64,000 nt of DNA from Rhodamnia argentea (taxonomy: Eukaryota > Streptophyta > Magnoliopsida > Myrtales > Myrtaceae), in contig NC_063158.1 in NCBI RefSeq assembly GCF_020921035.1, positions 1,904,001 to 1,968,000 on the forward strand, read 5' to 3'. This document shows positions 1 through 11,985 of this stretch, piece after piece; position 1 is the first letter of the stretch; each line of letters begins with the position of its first letter. The position numbers and the translations under genes were made by a program. Under the pieces are notes generated by a model. That model did not search any database. It was given only the letters and a program-made list of their open reading frames with translations, and had not been told where the DNA came from.

Positions 1-556
1 CTCAATCGAACAATCAAGTCTTCAAGTGACAATTCCTTTTCTTGTGTTTGAGATAATTTTTGAAATCTCCAAGATGGTGGGTTTTTCAATGAAAGCGGCC
101 ACTTGAAATGATTCTTAAATCATACCTTCATGAATGTCATGCTGATCATTGAAGTTCGAACTTGACTTAAGAGGGTTTTATGATCTACCATCTTGAGTCC
201 GAAATTTATCAACGATGAATTTCTTCAATCCAGCGTTTGTCTTGTACTTCTTGTAAGCTTTCCATAATTCCTTAGCCGTTTTGCGGACTATAAACATTGT
301 AGAGGGAATTGTCGAGACCATTAAGGATGGTAGTTACGACATGGAAAGTCGAATGCTTCCACGCATCTACTGCGGCAAACCTTTCCTTGTCTACCTCTCC
401 TTCATCAACTTAGGAGCATCCTCATTGAGGAACCTTGCATTCAAAGTCGTGAGATAGAACACTTTGCATCTCTTGAAATCGTTCCATTGAACTTTTGCTT
501 TTTCCATGAGTCGAAACCGACGGAATATGTGTAGGCGTTATCGATGTTGATGCCAT
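1..556 (-). pseudogene. Ty1/copia gag remnant (UBN2-type), 3' end beyond window
   Basis: Read on the minus strand from an ATG at 556-554, this stretch gives the typical plant copia Gag (gag-pre/UBN2) in pieces spread over several frames. The pieces include a core like FYLTTLNARFLNEDAPK, then LDNSLYNVYS, KTAKELWKAYKK, GLKKFIVDKF and, at the window edge, EKELSLEDLIVRL. Several single-base indels and stops separate them, so no protein can be made. In a live element Gag coats the RNA in virus-like particles. Protease, integrase, RT and RNase H would lie to the left, outside the window. Family assignment is firm; exact limits of each piece are not. Confidence 0.75.
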
Positions 557-845
557 TTCTATCACAAAATCTATAAAACAGAATGTATATACTATGAAAT
601 AACTATATGAACGAAGTCACAAAATTTCGACTATGGAATATACAAGATTTCAACGGCGTAATAAATATTTGATAGACAACTCAAAGAACAATGCATAAGA
701 ATACGCACAAAGTTCGGATCATTTACGCGACGAAGATTGAAACGGAATATTATTTCAAGAAAAGGTAGAATTTTGTCTTAGTTGTTGTGGCTAAGTTGTA
801 TGTAAGAAATTGCAATTAAACGACGAACAACTAACCTGAAGCCAA

Positions 846-1572
846 TGCGGATGAGTATGGAAAGTTGATCCGAGCCCAACGTATTGTCGTTGTGTCCTTA
901 AGACAAAATTCGCCCCTCAATTAGTACCCGAGGAAATTGGACGATTTCTCCGGGATAGAACGGATCTCTTCCTGAGTGGTACGTGTTCGGGGGATTCCAC
1001 CGAACGCAATTTTGTAGAAATAATCACAGCAAATGAATGTAATGAAAGAGAGCGAAGAGAAATGATGATGATGTATGTTTTGTGAAGTTATATATATAGT
1101 ACAAACAATTGAAGAGTCGCAGTGAATCAAATAGATGAAGAGTCACGAAAGTCACGCGGTTTGCCTATGAAGGATTGAAACACCTCCTTTCGAACAAACA
1201 TATTCGTTCAAGAAAGTTCCGAACAAAATTGTTCGGACGAAGGAAGTTTAAAATTTCAATAGTGTCTGTTCGAATCGTGTCCATTCGGTTTAAAGGAAGT
1301 AGAGCAAAAAATAAAATAAATAAAACAATGGAAGGCGCGGACCCGGCCCGAACCGAACCGAGCCGAGCGGGCGGCGGTGCGCGTGTGGGGCCGACCTAGC
1401 TTTGCGTAGGTCCTCTCCCTTCCACAAAAGTGGGGTGCCTCTTGGGGCCCAAACCCATTTGTGAGGTTCAATATTTAAACCCATCTTCCATCTACTCCTT
1501 TTCCCATGTGGGACTCTCTATCCTTCATTCTCATTCACTTATTATGGGATTTCTTGCAACCAAATCCCAACA
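846..1572 (-). mobile_element. Copia 5' LTR with primer-binding site remnant
   Basis: On the minus strand this block starts TGTTGGG (at 1572) and ends ..GCA (at 846), the TG..CA form of an LTR. It lies just upstream of the Gag remnant. Next to its inner end, 833-845 resembles the complement of the initiator-tRNA primer site but with several mismatches. A TATA-like run at about 1088-1098 (minus) fits an LTR promoter. The outer end (1440-1572) has the CCCACATGGGA-type plant copia LTR end. The partner LTR is not in the window, so the boundaries come from motifs only. Confidence 0.55.
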
Positions 1573-2567
1573 ATATCCACACAAATGAATTTTGATTCTA
1601 GGATAACAAAACTGGTGCCAAGGGTACTGATATCCGACAATGTGGACATAATCTCTGATTGGATATTTTGATTTCGTAAGTATCGTTCTAATTTTTCCCT
1701 TTGAATGAACACTAATAACCCGAGTGCCACTAAACATTTGATTTCGAATCAAACGACTCGGAAAGTCAAGTTCTTGAAATATCGGGGGCTTCGAAGTTTC
1801 GATCCCGTTAACGAATCCAATAAACGCGGACGAAGAGGGCTCCGAAAGCGTGACCCGACTTGTCTTAGATGCATGTTAAAGAAGACGACGGACTGTCGAC
1901 AATAAGTCGATGCATCGAGCCCTTTTTTATGCCTTTGCGTACATCTTTTCGAATGCAGATTAGCTGTATACCAGAAGATGGTGCAATACTCACCAAGGCC
2001 GTACCTTTGGCATAGATTCATAAGTGATATTACAGAAATTTCTCCTCTTTTTGCTTTCTCATATAGTTGAATCCAACGTAATATTCTCTCGAATATGTAC
2101 TTGCAGAGAATATTACATTTAGGAGACAATTTCTTCCCCTTTTCATTTGATGAATATCTGGAAGAGAACATGCAAAGCAAGCTACTAATTTACTCTGGCC
2201 CGATCTAATTGGTCAAATGATCAGGAACTTCCCACGACATAACTTCATAAGCCATGCCCGCATATATGCTTGTCTCCATCTTCCATCTTTCTCGAATGGG
2301 ATTTCATTAATCAGACAATTAAAATATTTACTTGGTTAAATCAAATGATAGTAAGACATCTTTTTTTTTTTTCCTTCCTTCCTTTTTTTGAGAATTTCCA
2401 TGGCTACAGTAACACCTGATTTTGAGGTTGCTTTCCGTAGTCAGAATTAGTCGAGTTCCAAGTTCTGAAGTACAACACCCATTTGTTCCCATTATTTTTC
2501 TTTATGGACTTATTTTTGGTTATACAAGCCATTTGAATCCACACCACGTGGACAACTAGTTAAACAC
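1573..2567. other. No supportable gene
   Basis: The longest open frame here (minus, 2180-1749, 143 codons) has no recognisable domain, odd composition and no splice or promoter context, so I do not call it. The DNA has T-runs near 2360 and nothing structural that I can name. Confidence 0.4.
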
Positions 2568-2570
2568 TAA

Positions 2571-3684
2571 GGTTACGTTTGGCAGTCAAGATAAAAGTCG
2601 GTATATGATAAAATTTATCACATCATTTGTTTGGTACCTACTCAGGACAATATAAAGTGGGATATAAGGGATTATAATCCGGATAAAATTATCCCATGGG
2701 GGAGGTGGGATAGAGGCGGGACAGAGGTGGATAGGATTTCTTCTCATGGTATATAAAAACTATGTTTTTAGAAAATAAACTTCTTAAATTGTAAAATTAA
2801 AATAATAATTATATTTGAATTCTAATGTTAAAAAAACTCAAGATAACACAAAAAAATAATATTCATTTTTATTTATTCTATTTTTAATTTTATATATTAA
2901 TTTTTTTCTACTTTATAATATATAGTTTATATACATACATACACACACACCTAGTATCTATATACATTACCTATTTTAAGTACAATAGTATAGTTTATTA
3001 CTTCATAAAAAATTTATTAAGAAATGATGGAAGGGAATACAAATAATGATAAAAAATATTTTAAAAAAAAGTAATAGCACCCAGATTTTAACTGAACATA
3101 TTCAAAATAGAAAATGATCTCTCTAGTTCTCAAAGAGTGAGGAGTAATGAAATTTCTAAAAAAACACTTGCATCTCCATCTCCTCTATATCTCTAGAGTA
3201 TGTTAAAGTTTCATGACTCTTTTGTAGATCTTTAATTTACGAAAAAACTCTAAAAAGAGGCGAGAGAGTCAAAACTTATTCTCCTTCTTTACTTTCTGGT
3301 TTACGTCAAAAGTTTATGAAAGCAGAAAGAGAGTCAAAACTCCTTCTCCTTCTTAATTTTGTGGTTCCTATTGAAGTTTAACGAAAGTAACAAGAGAGGC
3401 AAAACTTTTCATAGTCATAAATGTGAATGACCATATTTTCTCTCTCTTCTGGATTCTGCAGTGAATTATAAGAGATTCTTATAGTCTCCGTTTATAAAAT
3501 TTCAGATTCATTTATATCGATGTGTTCTAAATACCAAACAATGAGTAATATAGGATATGAACATATCCGATTTTATTATTGCAATTCACCAAACAATGGA
3601 TAGGATATGCCAAAATCCTTGGATTTCATATTTTATCATATCCAATCCTATCATGACTAGAAATCCGAACGACTAAACGCAATC
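2571..3684. mobile_element. PIF/Harbinger-like foldback MITE, about 1.1 kb
   Basis: The left end (GGTTACGTTTGGCAG) and the reverse complement of the right end (GATTGCGTTTAGTCG) are similar. The likeness continues inward, with ATATGATAAAAT in both arms. TAA lies directly outside both ends (2568-2570 and 3685-3687), the 3-bp target duplication of PIF/Harbinger elements. The interior is AT-rich with no transposase, so the element is non-autonomous. The arms are imperfect, pointing to an old insertion. Confidence 0.55.
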
Positions 3685-4706
3685 TAAATTTAAAAGAATA
3701 TAAAGGGGAACATAGTAATTTCAATAAATTTCGATGTGTCATAATGAATTGCACCAGGCCTTTATAGGCTTTATGAAATTATTATCTAAGTTAGTATATA
3801 GCAATCAAGATACGCATAATCAAAGAAAGATATACGGGCGATTTTGAGAAATACATAGAATCAACAGAATGATCAAATATCTCTAACAAAGAAAATTACT
3901 CTAGATAAATCTTGATTATTTTTAACAACTAAGATTATAACAAGGGCATTAAAATGGTGACAGAGATGGTTGGTGTATATAAAAAGTTAAGCGGCTTCCA
4001 TGGCATAAGTACTTCGTTTCTTATCGAGGTCGTCCGTCGACACTTTTTATGTATTTATTGCATAAATACAGGGAAATCCGCTGATAAAACGGTGGAAAAC
4101 TGAAAAAGCAAAATCACTTAGGCCCTGGCTTTTGAATAGATTATTCATTCACAAATTCTGCATAGTCTTAGCAATTTGCTTAATACAGTACTCAATGCAA
4201 ACCCCCCTCTCTCTCTCTCTCCCTCTCTCGCCCATAATAGACATGCAAAATGTGCGAAAATGGAAATCCAAATATGTTTATAGTCTGCAATCAGCAAACA
4301 AAGCACGTGGTGAGTTGGGTTCATGTGTCTATTTGTATCGCAAGAGGCAGACACACTTGACATGTTCTTGTGTTCTTTTTTGTTTTTTTTCGGAGGAAAA
4401 TTTGCATCTCCTTTTCCTTTCTTTGACTTCGGCGCTTTTGCAATCTCTCTCAAGAAAAGATGGTGCTTGAGGCGCCGACAAGAAGGACCGACACGTACGA
4501 AACATATGGGACCGAAATGAAAATTAAGATGCAAGAGAAGTAACGAAGCTCCTTAATTCTCGGGTTGGATTGTGATGGAAAATAGTGTGAGAGTATGAGA
4601 GTCGGGATGCCAAGTATGGCTATATAAGGAATTCAATAGACAATTGAAGCTAAGTGTAAAGATAAATACTCTATATTGAAGGAAGTTCTTGTACCAAACG
4701 AAAAAA
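3685..4706. other. No supportable gene; (CT)n tract
   Basis: There is a CT/CCCTCT tract at about 4205-4230. Two overlapping open frames on opposite strands at 4132-4534 are low-complexity shadows of that tract and a T-run, with no domain that I recognise. Confidence 0.4.
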
Positions 4707-4998
4707 GGGAAAATTACCAAAAAAAAAGAACCCTAAACCTATTGCAAGTATGTTATTTCAGCTCTAAATTTTTTTTAGGCCAATTAAGTCCGAAACCTTT
4801 TCATATTTTACCAATTAAGTCCATTTGGAAATTGATGATAGGGACGTTGACTGTCCTACGTAACACTGCCGCCTTTTAAGTGAATATTTTAATTAATTTT
4901 TTATGTCTTTTTTTCATTATTTTTATTGCTAAGGCTGGCGGGAAGCCTCCGGCCATTAGACGAGGGCCACGAGCCCTTGCTAACCATTGGGCAATGCC
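4707..4998 (+). mobile_element. Mutator-type foldback element, left half only
   Basis: This begins GGGAAAATTACC and carries the family's arm motifs: CCTAAACCTATTGCA, then repeats of CCAATTAAGTCC, then a dyad with a short GC-rich core at 4930-4998. No right arm follows, so the copy is truncated. Intact relatives in this window (47753, 51230, 53602) have 9-bp-type target duplications. Confidence 0.55.
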
Positions 4999-5940
4999 TT
5001 AACTCAACGTCAACACTTATCACTTGATGTCTAAGCTTGAACCCTTCTATATTTTGTCGATACCTCTACTTTATGCAATTTAAATTTGCCACAATAACTT
5101 CTATCTTGACAAACAATCACCTAAATTCTATATGTTTTTTCAGTTTTTGTTTGCAAAATTTTACTGGAACATTTATTTAATGAGATTTTTGGCGGTAAGG
5201 GTAGTTAGTTAAATTTGGAAATTATGACAATGTGAATTGAAGATGTACACACATTATGTGTGAATATGTCAACCTATACAGGTCTTTTGTCCGACCCAAA
5301 AAAAAAAATATATAGGTCTTTTGAGATTAAGTGCCCTATAATTTGAGACTAATCTTTTCTAAGCATAAAGAGTGTATGTTATTCTCACTTTAAAGATCAC
5401 TATGTGAAAGCTCAGGACACGCTCTTCAAGATTCCTTCCACACTGCCCGGAAAGGACTGCTTCAGAGAAATGGTAAGATAAGTATGGGGCAACTCAAAGA
5501 TAATTTATTTGAAGCACCCAAGTTAGAATAATTTATTCTAAGTTTTCTCAAATGAAGTTATCGAATAATGTTAAAATAGCTACAAGGTGTAGACATTCGT
5601 GGTTCTCTAGGTTAAACGAATATACTTACATTTCAAAGGATCCCTATGCCAATTGGCTAATCACAATGAAGTAAAATATATCAAACATCCTTTTCCACCC
5701 AACACAACATGGCCCCCTAAGAGCAATGGAAATATGATTTCGACACTATGATTAATTGGGTGTAAGAACCGAACCAGAAAATCTAACCGAATCCGAACCG
5801 AAATTTCATATATTTTCGATTCGGTGTGGTTTTGATAATAAAAGAATAATCTTTTTTTTCCTGAAATTTGTGCATTTTCGGTTCGAACAACGTTCTTATC
5901 GACTTTTTTTCAGAAGAATTTATTCTCGACATATTAATTG
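4999..5940. other. No supportable gene
   Basis: AT-rich sequence. At 5760-5900 there are repeated AACCGAACC/TTCGGTTCG motifs as in some non-autonomous hAT elements, but I cannot define ends. Confidence 0.35.
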
Positions 5941-5989
5941 AAGTTTAATATCGTGGAAGGTGAAAAATTTTACGTTTGGACCATTGTCA

Positions 5990-6210
5990 ACTGTTATAGA
6001 AGTTTAAACCGTTTATGTTGAAATATTCTAACACTCTGGCTTACGCATAGGTTGGACTTGACCTATGGCTAAGTGTGAAAAATTTGAAGCTCAAGACCTC
6101 TTGCTTTGACATCATGAAAGATTTCGTGTGATCACTGTCAACTGTTTGAAAAACTTAACTCGTTAGACTAAGGCACGGTCTAATATTGAAATATTCTAAC
6201 AAGAGGAACC
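5990..6210. repeat. Dispersed plant repeat with box-B-like segment
   Basis: The block is bounded by GTTGAAATATTCTAACA and ATTGAAATATTCTAACA (about 6018 and 6188), so it has a direct repeat at its edges. Between them is a GAAGCTCAAGACCTCTTG stretch of a kind common in plant intergenic repeats. No coding content. Class uncertain (SINE-like or an LTR fragment). Confidence 0.35.
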
Positions 6211-6890
6211 GAAGAAAAGCTATCCGACCACATCAAATTAGACTAGTAGGTAGTTGATAAAAAGGCCAAACGAGCATGAGATGCAAAATGTATACAAACA
6301 GGTTAGAATAGGGGTCGAATTTCTGAGGCGAAACTTCCCCTCAGCCTTCCATCCTTTCCACTCTCATGCTCCGTCTCATTGGCAAAAACTTTCTGGGAAT
6401 GGCCGGTCATCACGCAATTGTGGATTCTTTGCACCATCTTTAGCAAACACCAAACACTGTTCGGCAATCAGCAAAGTTTGACATGGTTACTCTGTCGTGA
6501 TTACACTTAATTGTTTTGCTGGGGTCGTATCTTCCATCTTGAATTAAAAGGAGGGTTGGGGGGGGGGGGAAGAATTTTCCACGTGCTTCATCCCCAGTCG
6601 TCCTACATTGGTCGTATGGTGGGTGAATTATTGAGTGACATTGAAGAGAAAAAACAAAAGGTTCTTCAAAAGGGATAATCGATTCACCTTGTCCTGAACA
6701 TATCGTACCTAAGAAAAGGGTACATTTTTCAACTCTTAAAAGTACTTGAAATCTATGTGATTAATCGATGGGAATTAGAAAACAAAGGAAATGTGAGGCC
6801 AATGTCATATTCTCCGAGTATATTAACTGAATTATGGTGCCATTTAATTCGTGTATGCATTTAAATATATTAGAATGAAGTATTCTCTAA
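6211..6890. other. No supportable gene; poly(G) run
   Basis: There is a run of about 11 G at 6557-6569. The 75-codon frame at 6254 has no domain. I see nothing else. Confidence 0.35.
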
Positions 6891-7561
6891 GGTTCTATTT
6901 GTTTCGCGAAAAATACGAGGTTTCCGGAAAATTATTTTACAAGAAAATGAAAATATTTCTGGTGTTTGGCTAACCTATGAAAATGACCTGAAAAATGTTT
7001 CACGTTGTTTTGTATGGAGAATTGGATTTGATTTTCCTTCATAGACTCCTTTTAATAATTTTTTATTTTTTTAAATTCAAAATTTTAAATTATTTATCTT
7101 TATCTTTTTTCCTTTTTTTCTTTTGGTTTCGGATGATCGCTAGCCACGGCAATGGCTGGATAGCCTCGAACCGGCCGGCCCTCATTATGGACGATAGCTA
7201 CGTAGGCCGCCGTTGCTGAAGTCTACGATCGGTAGAGGAAGGAGCGGCAGGCAGAGAAAGGAGAAAGAAGGAGAAAAGAAGAAAAGAAAAGAAATAAAAT
7301 TAAAAATTAAAAATAATTTTTTTGAATTTTTTTAAAAATAAATAAATAATGAAGAGAAAGTAAAAATTAATTGCAAAAAAAGAAAGTATGAAAGAGAGAA
7401 GGAAGGAAATATGAGAAGAGGAAAATATTTTCTCCACTTTTGAATGGTTTTTTTCATGGGTGGAAAATATTTTCCTACACTAGCTTATTTTCCGCGATCC
7501 AAACGCTAGAAAATTCAAAAAAGGTTTTCTTGAAAGTTTTTTTCGCGAAACAAATGAAACC
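6891..7561. mobile_element. Harbinger-like foldback MITE with GC-rich core
   Basis: Terminal inverted repeats: left GGTTCTATTTGTTTCGCGAA, right (reverse complement) GGTTTCATTTGTTTCGCGAA. They extend inward with GGAAAATATTTTC-type motifs in both arms. TAA lies outside the left end; the right flank (TGT) has drifted. A GC-rich core at 7135-7220 is followed by a long GA-rich tract. First of three such elements placed end to end. Confidence 0.6.
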
Positions 7562-7655
7562 TGTAATTTGCCCCCTAATTGTAGGTTGCTAGAGTTTACC
7601 TCGCAAGAAAAGGTTTTCGTACATTTTCCATACAAACAACAAAGTGCATATTAAC

Positions 7656-8386
7656 TAGGTAAGTTTGTTTGAGTGAAAGTGTTTTCTTGGAGTTGGTTTT
7701 TTTGAATTTCACTGGTTTAGTTTTCCGAAAATGACTTAGTCGATGGAAACACTTTTTAATCAATGAAAAATTCATATATAAAATTAGAAACGTAAATTCC
7801 CCATCTAAAGAGGTGAAAATATTTTTCGAAATAGCTTATCTCGATTTTTTTTTTAATTTTTAAATAATTTTCGTTTTCATTTTCATATTTTTATATTGTA
7901 TATTATATTTTTTTTCTTTTTCTTCTTTAGCTACTAGTCGTCGGGTCATGGCGACAGCCAAAGACTAGCCACACGAGGTCGTGCCTTGTCGGATCCTCGC
8001 AAGGCTCGACCTCGCCGGCTCGGGCGAGCTCAATCATCGTTGGTCGCCCGATGAGTTCGACCTCATGCGGCTGCTCACCGTCCATCGTTGAGGCCCAAAG
8101 GGCTGGCGCAGAAGAAGAAAAAGACAAAGACAAAAATAAAAAATAAAATAAAATAGTATAATATAAAATAATATAATATGAAATAAAAACATATTTAATT
8201 TTTTGAATTTTCTTTTGCCTCGAATAAAGTCATCAGATTGAAATCATTTTACAAATGAGAATAAACATCAAAAAATGTTTTCAATAATGTATCACCAAAT
8301 AAAAGAAAACAAACCGTTTCTTGAAAAGCGATTTTCAGAAAATCACGTTCCTTTGTCATGGAGTTTTCCTCTAACCAAACGGACCC
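7656..8386. mobile_element. Harbinger-like foldback MITE with GC-rich core
   Basis: The right end, read inward, is GGGTCCGTTTGGTTAGAGG and is followed by TAA (8387-8389). The left arm (around 7656-7780) is a degraded match: GTTTGTTTGAGTGAAAGTG, then TTCCGAAAATGA. The core at 7930-8110 is GC-rich with repeated GGCTCGACCTCG-like units, flanked by T-rich and A-rich tracts. The left end is approximate. Confidence 0.45.
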
Positions 8387-8389
8387 TAA

Positions 8390-8624
8390 GTCTCTATTTA
8401 TTTGCGAAAAATAACTGATTTTGAAAATATTTTTCAAGAAACATTTGCTTATTTCGATTGGAATAACTAGTTACCGAGTGTTCATATTCAACAACAATTT
8501 ATGTCTCACAATTTTTATGGACCATGAAAATATTTTTCGATTTGTCATTTCTGTATGCGATGTAGGTGATGAATTTTAGGAATTTTTTTTCAAATCACTC
8601 ATTTTCCATCGAACAAACAGAGCC
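8390..8624. mobile_element. Short Harbinger-like MITE with TAA duplication
   Basis: The left end (GTCTCTATTTATTTGCG) and the reverse complement of the right end (GGCTCTGTTTGTTCGATGG) pair. TAA flanks both sides (8387-8389 and 8625-8627). Arms carry GAAAATATTTTTC motifs. At 235 bp it lacks the GC-rich core of its larger relatives. It shares its left TAA with the element before it. Confidence 0.6.
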
Positions 8625-8995
8625 TAATTGATTGTTCATCATCTTTCTCTTCTCTCTTTCTTACTTTACTATTCAATTGTTACTCATTTGTACTTATGTT
8701 TTATCCTAGCATAACGAGGCTTTGGCAACTAGCGAAGGGAAATGAGAAAACAAGGGAAAAAAAAAAGAAAGGAAAGAAAAGAAAAGAAAAGAAAAGAAAA
8801 TGAAGAAAAAAAATTAACGAAAATTGGATCATGTCATGTAAGAGAGTGGTTGTGGCTAGACCGCCATATCAATAATTTTCAATCAAAATCAGCTAGAAAG
8901 ACTATAGTAGCACTCGTAAAAAGATTTAGAACGAAATTGATATTCGTGTAATCACTTTATGATTTTTCTTTCGAAATGATCCTTAGCTTATGTTA

Positions 8996-9313
8996 GAAAA
9001 AATGACACAAATGGTCCATGAACTTTGACCCAATATGCAATGTTGTCCATAAACTTTTGATTTATTCAATGTGATTTCTGAACCATAGGTACATGTTCAG
9101 TTTAGTCATGTTCTTTCTTCCATTAATTCAAGTTCGGAGATAATATTGAATATTTTCATATAGTCCACGGGCTAGATTAAATGTAAATCAAAAGTTGAAG
9201 GACCACATTATATAAATTTAAAAGTTCAGGGACGAAATTGCACATTAAAATAAAGTTCGGGGATTATATTGCATATTGGACTAAAGTTTATGGATCATTC
9301 GTGTAATTATCCA
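8996..9313. mobile_element. Mutator-type MITE with exact 9-bp target duplication
   Basis: CTTATGTTA stands at both edges (8987-8995 and 9314-9322). The arms pair: left ..GTCCATGAACTTTG..CCAATATGCAAT, right (reverse complement) ..ATCCATAAACTTTAG..CCAATATGCAAT. No coding capacity in 318 bp. It sits about 390 bp upstream of the start codon of the C45-type gene, so it may lie in that gene's promoter. Confidence 0.75.
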
Positions 9314-9698
9314 CTTATGTTAAGACCTTATCAGATAATGTCGTAGTTATGCTAAAATACTTGGTGCGCTTCATTTTAGTTATACCCATTTGTGGTCCAG
9401 ATGAGGATTTCTGGGCTAGACGTTGGGCACTCTCCAAGCCCAACTTTGACTCCCTCGCCTCCAAGTTTCGTTTTCTACTCGCAAGGCTCGCCTCCTGGAG
9501 TTTATAGCCACCTCTCTCTGCCCTAACACTTTAGAACCAATACGACGCAAGATGGTTTGTCTTCATCTTCACATCTAATGACACAACCAGAGATTGCAAG
9601 CCTAACCTCCAGCTGGGATCAAAACGATAAGGTGTTTCTGCCATTGGAGTCTAACTCTCTTGAGAAGACGAAGCAAGCTCGCCCACAGGGTCATACCG
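9314..9698 (+). promoter_or_regulatory. Upstream/5' UTR region of C45-type gene
   Basis: There is no upstream open frame of note. The sequence turns from AT-rich to balanced composition at about 9400, consistent with the 5' leader of the gene starting at 9699. I could not pick a convincing TATA box, so the transcription start is unknown. Confidence 0.3.
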
Positions 9699-11608
9699 AT
9701 GGAAGCTCACACGCTGGAGATGTTTGAAGTTGGGCCGTGTGAGACCCCTTTCCAAATGGGCTTCTTGATTGGCCGGAGGTTCTCTCGTCTGATACAGAGC
9801 AGGTTGTCTAGAGACCTCATCCTTCAAAACCAGCTCCTGCCATGGGCAAGAGCTCCAGAATCACGGCCTCTCCTCGAATCTCTCTGCGGGAATAACCGGA
9901 ACAAGTTCCCTCGCTACTGGGACGAGCTCGTTGGGACGGCAGAAGGGAGTGGCGTGCCGGTTCTCGATGTAATCCTCGTGCTCGTTTGCCAGTAAAAAGA
10001 AACAAACGAAGAAAAAGAAGTGGGTGAATGGTTTTATATTGGCTGATATATGACATGGCTTGAACCGTTCGTGTGCAGGTAGTATTGATAAACTTCAGGA
10101 AGGAAATCCTACCCTTCATCCCGGAGAAGGAGCCAAAGTCAGACCCGCCCGAGAAAGCCATCGAGTGTTCAGACGTATTGGTCGTCAGCAAGTCGATGGC
10201 TGCTGCCGGGCACAACGAGGACGCTAATGTCGCTCTGGTTGGCCACACGTATGCTTTGAAAACTTTTCTCTCTGTCGAGATTCATGAAGTTCAACTCGAA
10301 TGTAATCGGCCGAGTTGTGACGAGTGACGGTTGTTTCTGTCATGGTGTATGCAGCTACTTAATCAAGGGTACTCTGTCAAATGGATTGTGCTTCATTTCG
10401 TACACGTATGCAGGTGAGCTCCCGAGCTGCGCTTTCGGATTCAACAACAATGGAATGGTAAGAAAGCTCAAGCGCATGCTGAATCAGTAATACCGGCTAG
10501 TACTTCGCACCTGATGCAGTAGATAAACAAACATCATAATTCGACGTTGGAGAAGTTAGGGACAATAAAGAACCGAATCCTATTGAATTTTTCCTATAAT
10601 CTCGAGTCTTGGGTATTGACCTTTGCGAAATTCCTGATGAATGAACTTACATTTGAAATGAGATATTCAGGGATTTACACTGAATGCAGTACCTCCCTCT
10701 AAAGAAGAGATTGTAGCAGGTGGAATTGGAAGGAACTTCATCTCCAGAGATCTCCTCGAGGCGACGAGCATGACCGATGCGACCAGTGTAAGGCCTTATT
10801 CGCATTTTGTATCTCACATCTGTTGATATGGACAGTCTAATTTGCTGATCTTCTACTTCTCTGCCAAGAAAATCCGCTCTGCAGAAGCATCCGTAGGGCA
10901 CAGCTACAATCTGATCGACCTGAAGGCACGAAGAATTAGCAACATAGAGACCGCATCGGGGAACCGGCTCTCGGTTAATGAAGTGGATGAAACGCCGTTC
11001 TTCCATGCAAACATGTATCTGCATCTTCTAGTCAAGCAGGTATTTTACCAGCAACCCAACTAGCTAGAAGATGATATAACGCCGGAAGCCTCATGCACTC
11101 TATTGCAGACATGAACAATTCGAGAGAATTGTGGCCAGAAATGATTAAGTCAATGGATAACCGAAACAAAACTCAATAGGCTGGCGCGTAGTGACATAAA
11201 TTCTGAATCACCAAGTAGTTTTCTATTTCCATTTACACAGGAATTTGCTAAATTGCTGTTCAGGTAGAAGATGAGAACTCAAAAAGCAGGCAAACGAGAG
11301 CGGCTGTGTTACCGAAGAATTCTAAACAGGACTTCCTGTCACTCCTTGGAGATACAGATGATGCGAAATATCCCATCTACATGTCAGGTAAACCAGAAAA
11401 GTAATGGGAAAATTCTTTCTTGTTCTTCTCCATTTTGTCCTCCGTTTCTAACCGTAACCATCTTCAAGGTCCAATGCTGTACACGCTATGCACGGCTCTG
11501 GTCAATCTGGACGAGCGGACGCTGAGCATCATTAAAGGGAATCCAAAGAAAGGAGAAATTTCTCATACCTTCTCTCTGTCCTCACCAGATCTCAAGAAGC
11601 TGTGCTGA
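9699..11608 (+). CDS. Peptidase C45 / acyl-CoA:6-APA acyltransferase-like protein (Ntn hydrolase)
   Basis: Seven exons, all with GT..AG borders and matching phase: 9699-9968, 10079-10248, 10355-10457, 10671-10787, 10869-11039, 11264-11387, 11469-11608. They give 364 residues, the expected size for the plant members. The family is named after fungal isopenicillin-N acyltransferase, an N-terminal-nucleophile hydrolase that cuts itself in front of a Cys. The likely nucleophile here is Cys120 in the stretch AIECSDVLVV, followed by GHNEDANV. Other family marks are GFLIGRRFS (21-29), the FGFNNNGM end of exon 3, and VGHSYNLID in exon 5. The ATG at 9699 is preferred because an in-frame extension upstream has only a TTG and runs into leader sequence. 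No obvious signal peptide. The plant substrate is not known; penicillin-type chemistry should not be assumed. A MITE lies in front (8996) and another behind (11986). Confidence 0.85.
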
Positions 11609-11985
11609 AACCTCCATGCAGCTCATTTTGCTCTGATGAAGTGGGAAAGACTAATGCAGTTTCCGGGGCTCTCATCCAGGTTTCCTGTACACCTATTGAG
11701 TGGCCCTCTCCTGTCATTTTTCGCCGGAACTCGACTTAGGTATTTTTTTTTTCCTGCTAAGCGGCCACATACTACACTGAAGGTCCGTTATGAGATGCAG
11801 AAGTCTTAACTCCTCGGAGCCGGTCGATCACTAGATTCATGTCTTTTAACAATTAGAAACTTGAAATTGACAATATGCAAGATCCTGTTACTGCCATGCT
11901 CATTTAGAAGCAGAAGCTATCCGGCTCAGCACAGCAAAAGAGTGAACTACGGTTCAAGCAAATCTCTTTGCTACTTGATATTTAG

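Noticed and set aside
1749..2180. 143-codon open frame on minus
   Set aside because: No domain, no promoter or splice context, composition unlike the confirmed genes.
4132..4534. Overlapping open frames on both strands
   Set aside because: Low-complexity translations of CT and T tracts.
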